NCBI GenBank assembly: GCA_947044405.1
Contig: CAMRHE010000035.1
Location: 5,553,501-5,617,500, forward strand
Source of the DNA: Leptodactylus fallax
Taxonomy: Eukaryota; Chordata; Amphibia; Anura; Leptodactylidae
Length of the DNA: 64,000 bases
Direction: 5' to 3'
Shown here: positions 46,345-57,401 of the stretch, in pieces
How positions within the stretch are numbered: position 1 is the first letter of the stretch
Layout of the letters: each line of letters starts with the position of its first letter
The notes under the pieces: generated by a model
Databases searched by the model: none
What the model was told of the DNA's origin: nothing
The model's input: only the letters and a program-made list of their open reading frames with translations
Made by a program: the position numbers and the translations under genes

Positions 46345-48700
46345 GGATACATTCACGGCTACCAATCGGCATGTATCAGGAGGAATACAAAATACTCAAG
46401 AGTACAGCATGAACACAGATACATATTGAGATGCACACTGAAAAATATTAAAATTAAAATCCAGTCATACTTAGAAGTAGCCAAACTTAGTATAGTGAAA
46501 ATATGAAGCTTTATGCAAGTCGTAGCCATAAGGAGAAAGGGGATAGATCTGAACAAATTAACAGACAAACAGGTGAACAGGCCTAAAGGACAAATGATAA
46601 GAGTCTGCCACATAGAAACGTTTGCAGACCCACCTACTACCAGTCATGACCATTAGAGATAGATATAGATATAGTTAAGCGGGTATTCTAAGGCCATTCA
46701 AATAAGATATTCCATAGGTGATTAAAAGGGGATATACCAAGAGCACTAGAAATGGCCAGGAAATATAGGCTGTCAATAGGCATTGGGTGGGGGGAACAAG
46801 GTCGCCCATATCTCCCAATTCTTCCAGAATTTCTCCAGGGTTCCACCGTTGTATGCATAAATTCGTTCATATTGGTAATTCAACGATACCACGGAAATCA
46901 GCTCTGTCAAGGTCAGACAAGAGGCAGACTTCCATCTACGGGCAATAAATAGGCGAGCCGCCCCCAAATACTTGGCACATGACGGTTCTATAACTGCTTG
47001 GAGTCGTATGGACGCCCAACAGGAGCAGCGCCATCTTGGGTGTAGATCCTACCCCACCACCACACAGTTTATTAAGTAATGAAAAAACAGATACCCAAAA
47101 GGGCTGGATGATCGGGTGGTGCCAGAACATGTGGAACAGGGAGCCAACCCCTCCGCAACCTTTCCAACAGCAAGAAGGACATGTAGGATAGAACTTAGCT
47201 AAACGAAGGGGAGGGTAATACAAGTGTAATAACAATTTGCTATACTACTCTCAATGTGAGGCACATACCATGGATTGCTTAGCTCATCTAATTGCCTCCC
47301 GCCAGCAACTGGTCTCAAATCTGCAGCCGAAATCTTCTTCCCACAAGCGCATGTGTTTGGACTTCCAAAAGGTACAGTCCATGTTCACAGTGCAATACAG
47401 AGTTTTCGTGACATAAATATCTGGAGAAGTCTATGGATGCAGGAGGTCAACAGCCAGCTGCGGCAAGCGTACTTGAGCCAAGGGAGTGTCCGAAAGATTG
47501 GAAACTAGTCTAGTATAGGTAACTTTCTCCCTTGCAGGTAGGTTATGCTTCTCCTCTAACATGGAGAAGAGTACAATGGCATCACCCCTGTAGAGGTCAG
47601 AAACATATGTTATCCCACAGCTGCCTGTGCCACGTATCTAGAGACAAATGTGGGATCTCGTGAGGGAGTGTTGTAAGTGGCAAATTCAAGGTGACCCCAG
47701 GAATGTCGCTATCCAAAAAAGGACTCGCCATGCCCCACCCGGACACAGTTTGTCGTGGTTCGATGTGAGCCAAAACTTAAGCTGACCCAAAGTTATGGCT
47801 AAATGGTAGTTGTACAGATTTAGCACTCCCATACCTCCATTGTCTCTCACCTTAAAGAATGTTTGCAAAGCCACTCTGGGTTTACAGCCATTCCATATAA
47901 AGGCCATCATCTGTTTTTGGAAACCCTGGAAAACAGACTTGGGTATCGGGATCACCAGTCCTTAAATAGTACAGTATTCTAGGTAGGATCAACATTTTAT
48001 ATAATGCTATTCTCCCCATCCAACCGTGCTCAGATCTAGTCAGAACATCAAGTTCTTTCTGGAGGGAAGCCGACAGACCCGGAAAGTTGCCCTTAACCAA
48101 ATCTTTTGGATTTGAGGTCAGCAAAATTCCCAGGTAGGGAATAGATTGTGGGCACCATTGATAGGGCGATGAATCTTTAATACAACATATGTTAGTTTGT
48201 GTCAGACCAATTCCCAAAATCTGGGATTTGGATTCGTTAACTTTGTAATATGATAATGCTCCAAAATCCGACAAAGTCTGGGAAACAGTACATAGTGTGC
48301 TATCAGAATAAGACTGGGACAGAATCACATCATCTGCAAATAAATTAATTCTATGGTCAGTCTGAACCAGCTTGACACCAGTAAGGTGTGGGTGTGACCG
48401 AATTGCTTCAGCTAAGGGCTCTATCATTAAAGAAAATATTAAGGAGGACAGTGGACATCCCTGCCTCATGCCATTTGAGATAGGGAAGGGGCGGGACAAA
48501 AATCCATTCGCCAGAACTCGTGCAGATGGACTAGACTAGAGTGCAGAAATTGCAGTAGGTATGGGGCCTGAGAGACCAAATTTATGTAAAACCTGAAAAA
48601 GGTATCCCCAATAAACGTTGTCGAATGTCTTCTATGCATCCAAGGACAGTAGCAGAGAAGGTGTCTGCCGGACCTGAGCCACCGCAATCAGCGCAATAAC
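46345..48700 (-). pseudogene. LINE ORF2 C-terminal half and 3' UTR
   Basis: The open part 47882-48499 has ISNGMRQGCPLSSLIFSL, the catalytic LFADDVIL (F in place of Y), YKVNESKSQILGIG and IPYLGILLTSNP. Continuations in shifted frames carry FIWNGCKPRVALQTF and GGMGVLNLYNYHLA (47700-47955) and the Cys/His region CPSCCWKGCGGVGSLFHMFW (46950-47235). The order matches L1-type ORF2. The 3' UTR runs down to the poly(A) at 44642, split by Tc1. Confidence 0.88.
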
Positions 48701-50028
48701 ACGTCTCGTCCCATCTGGGGCCTGTCTCCCTTTAGTGAATCTCACCTGGTCAGGCCTATCAATGTAGACATGACGTCGAGGAGTCGGTTTGCAAGTACCT
48801 TGGCAAATAACTTGACATCTACATTTAATAGCGAAATTGGCCGATAGAAGGAAGAGAGGAATCCTTGCCCGGTTTAGGTAATGTTACAATCGTTGCAGAC
48901 AACATCTCTAGGGGAAATTTACCTGTCGACATAGCTAGGTTAAACACCTCCGTAAGATATGCAAGGATAAGTGGTTTGAACAACTTTTAATATTCTCCAG
49001 AAAACCCATCCGGGCCGGGGGATTTATTAAGTTTCAGACCCTCTATTGCCTTAGCCACGTCCTGAGTGGATATAGACATATTCAACAACTGAAGCTGCGA
49101 ATTGGTGACAGAAGGAGTTTAGGAACCCGTTAATACTGTATCTGAACTAGAAGGCTGCAATGTGTCCGAGTCTTCCTTCAGGTTGTACAGGTTCTGGTAA
49201 TATTTACTAAATTTGTCTGCAATATGCTGAGGATGGTAAAGTTTGTCCTTGGTCGAGTTAGAAAGAACAAATGGTTCCTTGGCCTTTTTGGGGCCATTTC
49301 TGGCCAGTTTCTTTAAAGCCTTGTAATTTATTGAGAATGCTGTGTAATCCCCGTCTGTCCTATGTTTGTTAACTTCAGTTATCTTATTTTTCTTGTATAT
49401 TGTTATTCTCTCTGTATGACAAAAACTTTTAAAATAAACAGTTGAAAAAAAAAAAAAGAAAGAACAAATGGGATTCTGGATTTAACTCTTGCCGCTTTAA
49501 CTCGTTGTGCCATTAATTTGGTCGCTTTGTTATACGACCAATAATAAGAGGCTTTCAATCGTTTGGAGTGTTTTTCAAAGTGGGACCTTAGGTAATCTCT
49601 AGCTTTTTGCAGAGCTTCCAAGAGGGTGGGGATAGGGGCAATCTTATGCCGCTGCTCTAAAGTCGCAATAGAAGTAAGCAGGTCCTTCATAGTTTGCAAT
49701 TTCTTGCACCTAAAGTGCGAGGTATGTTGTATCAATAAGCTCCTGACAAAGGCCTTGTGGGAGTTCCAAAGGCAAAATTTATCATCTACTGAGGGGGAAT
49801 TAACAGTGAAAAATTTGGAAATGTCAACAGTCAATTTCTCAGTTACCGAATTCAGGGACATAACATAGGTATTATTGCGCCAAGACATAAGAGGGACTGC
49901 TGTGGCACCAGAGCGGTGGGTAAGTGTAATGGGCGCGTGGTCAGACCACATGATATTAGCTATTTCACAACATTGCACTTTAAGGAGCAAGTCAGTCTGA
50001 ACCAGAAACATGTCTATTCTGGTATACA
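48701..50028 (-). pseudogene. LINE ORF2 endonuclease end and linker
   Basis: The 5' part reads YTRIDMFLVQTDLLL and NIMWSDHAPITLTHR. The S-D-H triplet is the catalytic end of the APE-type endonuclease. The linker follows (FCLWNSHKAFVRS, YYWSYNKATKLMAQRVKAA, KSRIPFVLS). After the nested insertion at 49275-49457 it resumes with NSTKDKLYHPQHIADKFSKY and LNKSPGPDGF, then RT. Confidence 0.85.
49275..49457 (+). mobile_element. Short LINE 3' end with target duplication
   Basis: A 183-bp insert, opposite in direction to the host LINE. It ends AATAAACAGTTG plus 13 A (49445-49457). It is bounded by GAAAGAACAAATGG at 49261-49274 and again at 49458-49471. Poly(A) plus a 14-bp duplication is the signature of target-primed reverse transcription. 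Confidence 0.92.
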
Positions 50029-50871
50029 GGGGCGCACCGCTAATGAGGCGAAGTGAGACGGCCGCCTCAGGCGGCACTGTCCGTCACTGTTTGGGGGGTG
50101 GCATTTTTTATTGTCTATTTAATGTAAACCAGCCCAGGACAGGCCGCGTAAAAAAAAAAATAAACCAAGCTGCGCGATACCTGTCCTGGGCTGGTTTACG
50201 AGACCTCTGCATGTCAGCGCAGGCGGCGATACAATGACGTCATTGTGCCTCCTATGCTGACACGCAGACGTCGCGGACAAGAAGAGGAGGAGGCGGCGGC
50301 TGCATCAAGGCATTGGAGGTAGGTGAGGATAAGTTTTTTTATATATATAAATAGGCCGTTGCCTGCTGGAGTATCCCAGGCATGTAACGGTCTATTTACT
50401 TATCAATCCCCGCTGCTGGTCGTGGCCGCCCCCCGCCTGCCCTTCTGCTATGGGACGCAGAAGCGGCTGTGTGCAGGAGCGGGGATGGTAAGTGAGGCCG
50501 CGGCCCGCGAACCCCATCAAATACTACTATTATTATACTCCGGGGTCTTTTCAGACCACAGAGTATAATAATCGGAGACCATGGGGAGGTGATAAACATA
50601 AAAACCAGTGTTACTCACCTCACCTGCGATCCGATGTTACTCCCAGCAGGCTTCGGCCTTCTTTGGTGACATCCCAGGCGTCACGTGAGCCAGGCCGACG
50701 TCATTATGTCGCAACGCCTGTCTGTGCGACATTGAAGAAGGCCTAAAGCAGGGAGCGCACCAGAGCCCAAGTAAGTAACACTGGTTTTATGTTTGTCACC
50801 ACCTGGGTCTCCGATCATTATACTCTGGGGTCTGAAAAGACCCCAGAGTATAATAATAGTTCATGGATGGG
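50029..50871. repeat. GC-rich foldback repeat with TATACTCTGGGG hairpins
   Basis: It contains inverted arms around 'ccagcccaggacagg' / 'cctgtcctgggctgg' (50127-50195). The hairpin at 50527-50572 is imperfect; the one at 50817-50854 is a perfect 17-bp stem (ATTATACTCTGGGGTCT, loop GAAA). The segment 'ccccgctcctgc' style matches 25850-26000 in reverse. It is non-coding. Confidence 0.7.
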
Positions 50872-51690
50872 TCACTATGGGACATAATACCGTGTGCAGG
50901 GGCCACTATGAAGCATAATACCGTGTGCAGGGGCCACTATGGAGCATAATACCGTGTGCAGGGGCCACTATAAAGCATAATACCTTTTGCAGGGGCCACT
51001 ATGGAGCATAATACCATTTGCAGGGGCCACTATAGAGCATAATACCAATGCAGGGGCCACTAGGGAACATAATACCGATTGCAGGGGCCACTATGGAGCA
51101 TAATAACATGTGCAGGGGCCACTATGGAGCATAATACCGTTTGCAGGGGCCACTATGGAGCATAATACCGTGTGCAGGGGCCACTGTGGGGTATAATACC
51201 GTGTGCAGGGGTCACTATGGAGCATAATACCATGTGCAGGGGAAACTATGGAGCATAATACCGTGTGCAGGGGCAACTATAGAGCATAATACCGTGTGCA
51301 GGGGCCACTGTGAGACATAATTCTGTGTGCAGGGGCCACTATGAGACATAATTCCGTGTGCAGAGGCTGCTATGGGACATAATACCGTGTGCAGGGACCA
51401 CTATTGGACATAATACCCTGTGCAGGGGCCGCTGTGAGACATAATACCGTGTGCAGGAGCCAATATGGGACATAATACCTTGTGCAGGGACCGCTATGGG
51501 ACATATACCATGTGCAGGGGCCGCTATGAGACATAATACTGTGTGCAGGGGCCGCTATGGAATATAATACCGTGTGCAGGGGCTGCTATGGGACATAATA
51601 CCATGTGCAGGGGCTGGTATGGGACATAATACCATGTGCAGGGGCCGCTATGGGACATAATACTGTGTGCAGGGGCCACTATGGGACATT
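50872..51690 (+). repeat. 31-bp minisatellite, locus 3 (main array)
   Basis: About 26 tandem units, theme GGGGCCACTATGGAGCATAA then TACCGTGTGCA. For example, starts occur at 50961, 50992 and 51023. Early units carry GGAGCAT, later ones GGGACAT. There are no unique spacers between units. Confidence 0.92.
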
Positions 51691-52473
51691 ATTCTTTAAC
51701 GGTGTGTTTTCTGTATTAAGGATGTGTTTTTGCACAGAAAACACAGGCATTTTTTTTTTGTGCAAAAATTCACCATATGAACGCAGTTTTACAGCGAAGT
51801 AAAAGTTCCAGTGGCCTAAGAATATAGCTGAATCCAGATACATAGTGTGTATTCACCATAAGGATGCCGCCATACGGTGCTCCTGGACACATACATTTAG
51901 CACTAATTGGGGGCTGTACATGGACTTTCATTGCCGCTGTGAGACATAATACCGTGTGCAGGGGCCACTATGGGACATAATACCTTGTGAAGGGACCGCT
52001 ATGGGACATAATACCATGTGCAGGGACCGCTATGGGACATATACCATGTGCAGGGGCTGCTATGAGACATAATACCGTGTGGAGGGTCCGCTATGGAATA
52101 TAATGCCGTGCGCAGGGGCTGCTATGGGTCATAATACCATGTGCAGGGGCTGGTATGGGACATAATACCGTGTGCAGGGGCCGCTATGGGACATAATACT
52201 GTGTGCAGGGGCCGCTATGGGACATTATTCTGTATAACGGTGTGTTTTCTGTATTAAGGATGTGTTTTTGCACAGAAAACACAGGCATTTTTTTTTTTGT
52301 GCAAAAATGCACCATATGAACGCAGTTTTACAGCGAAGTAAAAGTTCCAGTGGCCTAAGAATATAGCTGAATCCAGATACATAGTGTGTATTCACCATAA
52401 GGATGCCGCCATACGGTGCTCCTGGACACATACATTTACCACTAATTGGGGGCTGTACATGGACTTTCATTGC
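51430..52473 (+). repeat. Tandem duplication of about 0.5 kb covering part of the minisatellite
   Basis: Unit 1 is 51430-51934 and unit 2 is 51935-52473. Both begin CGCTGTGAGACATAATACCG, run through minisatellite units, then the same 250-bp unique tail ('aacggtgtgttttctgtatt' to GGACTTTCATTGC). Unit 2 is longer by about one 31-bp unit. Confidence 0.92.
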
Positions 52474-52751
52474 TTCTAATCGGAAAGTACAGGCATGTCC
52501 CAGGACATAGCAGTAAATGCAAGTGTCCTAAAGCATCTGGTGGCAGCACTTCTGTGTTATGGTTTGTGGAATATGACTTTAGTTTAGGGGTCGTCGGCCT
52601 TACAATTATTAACCGGCACTCCGAGTACCTCATCTTTGATTTTTTAATTGAAATCGGCACGCTGAACAAAAAAGGTTGCCTAACCCTGCTATAGATGTTC
52701 AATCCTCTATGTATGTTTATAATCTTAGTATATTGGTATTGTGGGAGAATA

Positions 52752-54369
52752 CAGTGCCTTGCCAAAGTATTCGGCCCCCTTGAACTTTTCAACCTTTTGG
52801 TACATTTCAGGCTTCATAAAGATATAAAATTTTCATTTTTTTGGTGAAGAATCAACAACAAGTGGGACACAATTGTGAAGTGGAACGAAATTTATTGGTT
52901 ATTTTAAACTTTTGTAAAAAATAAAAAACTGAAAAGTGGGGCGTGCAATATTATTCGGCCCCTTTACTTTCAGTGCAGCAAACTCACTCCAGAAGTTCAG
53001 TGAGGATCTCTGAATGATCCAATGTTGTCCTAAATGACTGATGATGATAAATATAATCCACCTGTGTGTAATCAAGTCTCCGTATAAATGCACCTGCTCT
53101 ATGATAGTCTCAGGGTTCTGTTTAAAGTGCAGAGAGCATCATGAAGACCAAGGAACACACCAGGGGGGTCCGTGATACTGTTGTGGAGAAGTTTAAAGCT
53201 GGATTTGGATGCAAAAAGATTTCCCAAACTTTAAACATCCCAAGGAGCACTGTGCAAGCGATCATATTGAAATGGAAGGAGTATCAGACCACTGAAAATC
53301 TAGCAAGACCTGGCCGTCCCTCTAAACTTTAATCTCAAACAAGGAGAAGACTGATCAGAGATGCAGCCAAGAGGCCCATGATCACTCTGGATGAACTGCA
53401 GAGATCTACAGCTGAGGTGGGAGAGTCTGTCCATAGGACAACAATCAGTCGAACACTGCACAAATCTGGCCTTTATGGAAGAGTGGCAAGAAGAAAACCA
53501 TTTCTCAAAGATATCCATAAAAAATCTCATTTAAAGTTTGCCACAAGCCACCTGGGAGACACACCAAACATGTGGAAGAAGGTGCTCTGGTCAGATGAAA
53601 CCAAAATCGAACTTTTTGGCCACAATGCAAAACGATATGTTTGGCGTAAAAGCAACACAGCTCATCACCCTGAACACACCATCCCCACTGTCAAACATGG
53701 TGGTGGCAGCATCATAGTTTGGGCCTGCTTTTCTGCAGCAGGGACAGGGAAGATGGTTAAAATTGATGGGAAGATGGATGGAGCCAAATACAGGACCATT
53801 CTGGAAGAAAACCTGTTGGAGTCTGCAAAAGAGACTGGGACGGAGATTTATCTTCCAACAAGACAATGATTCCAAACATAAAGCAAAATCTACAATGGAA
53901 TGGTTCACAAATAAACGTATCCAGGTGTTAGAATGGCCAAGTCAAAGTCCAGACCTGAATCCAATCGAGAATCTGTGGAAAGAGCTGAAAACTGCTGTTC
54001 ACAAACGCTCTCCATCCAACCTCACTGAGCTCGAGCTGTTTTCCGAGGAAGAATGGGCAAGAATTTCAGTCTCTCGATGTGCAAAACTGATAGAGACATA
54101 CCCCAAGCGACTTGCAGCTGTAATCGCAGCAAAAGGTGGCGCTACGAAGTATTAACTTAAGGGGGCCGAATAATTTGGCATGCCCCACTTTTCAGTTTTT
54201 TATTTTTTACAAAAGTTTAAAATATCCAATAAATTTCGTTCCACTTCACGATTGTGTCCCACTTGATTCTTCACCAAAAAATTAAAATTTTATATCCTTA
54301 TGTTTGAAGCCTGAAATGTGGCAAAAGGTTGAAAAGTTCAAGGGGGACGAATACTTTCGCAAGGCACTG
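52752..54369 (+). mobile_element. Tc1-like transposon, complete length (family B, copy 2)
   Basis: 1618 bp between TA (52750-52751, 54370-54371), with the same inverted ends as 4469-6100, here in the opposite direction. It contains one transposase pseudogene. Confidence 0.95.
53141..54155 (+). pseudogene. Tc1 transposase, family B copy 2, one stop and one 5-bp deletion
   Basis: ATG at 53141 (MKTKEHTRGVRDTVVEKF), helix-turn-helix KKISQTLNIPRSTVQAI, then a stop at 53330-53332 where copy 1 has Ser (TCA to TAA). It reopens with MITLDELQRSTAEVGES, VLWSDETKIELFG (first Asp) and KHGGGSIIVWACF. Near 53830 five bases present in copy 1 are missing, shifting the frame. Then [14 protein letters not shown] (second Asp) and [14 protein letters not shown] (Glu, 34 residues on) to the end GGATKY. 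The two family B copies carry different lesions. Confidence 0.94.
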
Positions 54370-54371
54370 TA

Positions 54372-54700
54372 GCTTGGTAGCAGCAGTGTGGACCCAAACA
54401 GTCAGAGACAGGGACACAAAAGTCTGGTGTAAACTTGTTTTTAGCCTGTTCGATTTATTCAACAGCAAAATAAAATAAAATAAACCTTACGTCAGGTACC
54501 AAAGGTTTACAAAAATCATGCTCATCTGAGATTCTAACTAAACAGCATTCCAGTCCTAAGTTATACATGTGGTTTGCTTCAGCCACACGAATAAGAAACA
54601 AAATATGACACAGAGCTCACAGACTCTAGCACTCCAGGACAAATCCAGGTGCCTCCTCTTACTCCTAGGATCTGCCCTGAAATGCAGCCTCTGCTAATCT
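54372..54700 (-). mobile_element. Possible LTR fragment related to the solo LTR
   Basis: It shares with the reversed solo LTR (17592-18039) the order 'gcttggtagcag', 'cagagacagggacaca', and an AATAAA on the minus strand ('gatttattcaac'). The 12 bases before the Tc1 (TGTGGGAGAATA at 52740-52751) may be its other end, in which case the Tc1 landed inside the LTR. Confidence 0.45.
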
Positions 54701-56324
54701 AAAAAAAAAAAAAAAAAATCTGTTATTTATGTGTTGTTTTGATGTGTTCACCCAATATACAGTTTATAAACAATAACAATATAAACTCTTGTTATTTACT
54801 ATAAGCTGAGTGACACAGTTCTAATTTTAATGCTCACTTTTAGTGCTTTGCAATTTTTTGAAATAGTTTTTTTTTTTTTTAAAAAAAATTTACTTCAGCG
54901 CACAGTATGTTATTTGCATGCACTACTGGAGCACGAGTTCCAGGGTGAATACCGCTGTGGCAGATGTGAGCATGTTGCTACTTTAAGTATGCACATTTCT
55001 GGAAATAAATGTGTGAACTTGGATAGCAAGTTAAAGTGTATGTTCACAAATGCCAGAAGCATAGCAGTGAACCTGGATATTGACTGGGGTCATGGTTCTG
55101 CATTGTCTGCAAATGGGAGGGAAGTCATCAACTTGTTGCAGGGCAATTTTAGGGTCCAGCTTGTAGAAGATCCAACTAGAGGGGATGCTGTGCTGGATCT
55201 GGTCATTTCTAATAATGCAGGACTTGTTTGAAATGTCACTTTTGGACAAAACATTGGTAATAGTGACCATAATCTAATCAGATTCCACTTAAATTGTAAA
55301 AAACAAAAAAAGGTTGGGAGGCTAAGGAAAGTAAAACTATTCCCCAAAAATTATTTAAATATATAAATGCAAAAAAAAACAAGGTCAGAACAGGTAGGTC
55401 CGCTAAATAATGGTAATGGAGAGTTGGTCACTGAGAATCAAGAAATAGCAGAGCTACTAAATAGGTTCTTTAGCTCTGTGTATACAGAAGAACAAGGAGT
55501 AGTTTAAGTAGGTTTCACCAATGCTTGTAATACATCAACCAATATACTAAACTGGATAAAAATAGAAATGGTCCAAGCCAAGCTAAACAAATAAAACGTG
55601 AGCAAGGCTCCGGGTCCAGATTGATTATACCCACAAGTACTTAAAGAACTCCAGTCCAGTCATTGTTCTACCCCTATTCTTAATTTTAAGGGATGCTATA
55701 GTGACTGGTACAGTGCCAAGGGACTGGCGCAAGGCAAATGTTGTACTAATTTACAAAAAGGACTCTAGGTCTTACCCATGTAAGTACAGACCATTGAGCT
55801 TAACATCCATTGTGGGGAAACTGTTTGAGGGGCTCTTAGGTGACTATGTACAGGAGTATGTGACTATACATAATATTATATGTGACAGACAGCATGGTTT
55901 TATTAAGCACAGAAGTTGTCAGACTAACCTGATTTGCTTTTATGAAAAGGTGTGTAGAACGTCTGGATAGAGGGGAAGCTGTGGATGTAGTATTCCTGGA
56001 CTTTGTAAAGGTGTCCAGGTGTGGATTGGAAAATATAGTTTGTAATTGGATTGAAAAGTTCAGAGAGTTGTAGTCAATGACTGCTTCTCAGACTGGTCCT
56101 CTGTTATACAGTGGGGAAAAAAAAGTATTTAGTCAGCCACCAATTGTGCAAGTTCCCCCACTTAAAAAGATGAGAGAGGCTTGTAATTGACATCATAGGT
56201 AGACCTCAACTATGAGAGACAAAATAAGAAAACAAATCCAGAAAATCACATTGTCTGATTTTTTAAGAATTTATTTGCAAATTATGGTGGAAAATAAGTA
56301 TTTGGTCAATAACAAAAGTTCATC

Positions 56325-57284
56325 TCAATACTTTGTTATATATCCTTTGTTGGCAATGACAGAGGTCACACATTTTCTGTAAGTCTTCACAAGGCTGGCA
56401 CACACAGTTACTGGTATGTTGACCCATTCCTCCATGCAGATCTCCTCTAGAGCAGTGATGTTTTGGGGCTGTCACTGGGCAACACGGACTTTCAACTCCC
56501 TCCAAAGGTTTTCTTTGGGGTTGAGAACTGGAGACTGGCTAGGCCACTCCAGGACCTTGAAATGCTTCTTACGAAGCCACTCCTTCAATGCCCATGCTGA
56601 TGGAAGGAGGTTTGCACTCAAAATCTCACGATACATGGTCCCATTCATTCTTTCATGTACACGGATCAGTCGTCTTGGTCCCTTTGCAGAGAAACAGCCC
56701 CAAAGCATGATGTTGCCACCCCCATGCTTCACAGTAGGTATGGTGTTCTTTGGATGCAACTCAGCATTCACTCTCCTCCAAACACGATGAGTTGTGTTTC
56801 TACCAAACAGTTCTACTTTGGTTTCATCTGACCATATGACATTCTCCCAATACTCTTCTGGAACATCCAAATGCTGTCTAGCAAACTTCAGATGGGCCCG
56901 GATATGTACTGGCTTAAGCAAGGAGACACGTCTGGCACTGCAGGATCTGAGTCCCTGGCGGCGTAGTGTGTTACTGACGCTAGCCTTTGTTATGTTAGTC
57001 CCAGCTTTCTGCAGGTCATTCACTAGGTCCCCCCGTGTGGTTCTGGGATTTTTGCTCACCGTTCTTGTGATCATTTTGATCCCACGGGGTGAGATCTTGC
57101 GCGGAGCCCCTGATCGAGGGAGATTATCAGTGGTCTTGTATGTCTTCCATTTTCTAATTATTGCTCCCACAGTTGATTTCTTCACACCAAGCAGCTTGCC
57201 TATTGCAGATTCAGTCTTCCCAGCCTGGTGCAGGTCTACAATTTTGTTTCTGGTGTCCTTCCACAGCTCTTTGGTCTTCACCAT
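56325..57284 (-). pseudogene. Tc1 transposase, family A copy 2, core deletion
   Basis: The frame starts at 57284 ([20 protein letters not shown]). Helix-turn-helix: [18 protein letters not shown]. The linker [13 protein letters not shown] is followed by a second helix-turn-helix, then [15 protein letters not shown] (first Asp) and [13 protein letters not shown]. About 22 residues around the second catalytic Asp, present in the copy at 2569, are missing after SAWALK. The Glu motif reads [11 protein letters not shown] instead of [12 protein letters not shown] stop lies at 56472-56474. The tail YITKY ends at 56325. It cannot be catalytic. Confidence 0.92.
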
Positions 57285-57401
57285 AGTGGAATTTGGAGTT
57301 TGACTGTTTGAGGTTGTGGACAGGTGTCTTTTATACTGATAACAATTTCAAACAGGCGCCATTACTACAGTTAATGAGTGGAGGACAGAGGAGCCTCTTA
57401 A

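Larger units (their letters stand above)
44642..50028 (-). mobile_element. L1-type LINE, 5'-truncated, carrying two insertions
   Basis: On the minus strand the poly(A) end is a 14-base T run at 44642-44655. An AATAAA lies just inside ('tttttttattgaat', 44665-44680). Inward lie a 3' UTR, the ORF2 C-terminus, RT and, at the 5' end near 50028, the endonuclease C-terminus. The 3' UTR is split by a Tc1 (44729-46342), and ORF2 by a short LINE tail (49275-49457). ORF1 and the first part of ORF2 are absent. Confidence 0.88.

Noticed and set aside
50872..51690. CRISPR-like array of 31-bp repeats
   Set aside because: Units are head to tail with no unique spacers, and the setting is a vertebrate repeat region. 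It is a minisatellite.
56320..56790. Plus-strand frames opposite Tc1 transposases
   Set aside because: These are antisense shadows of the transposase coding strand with no family support.
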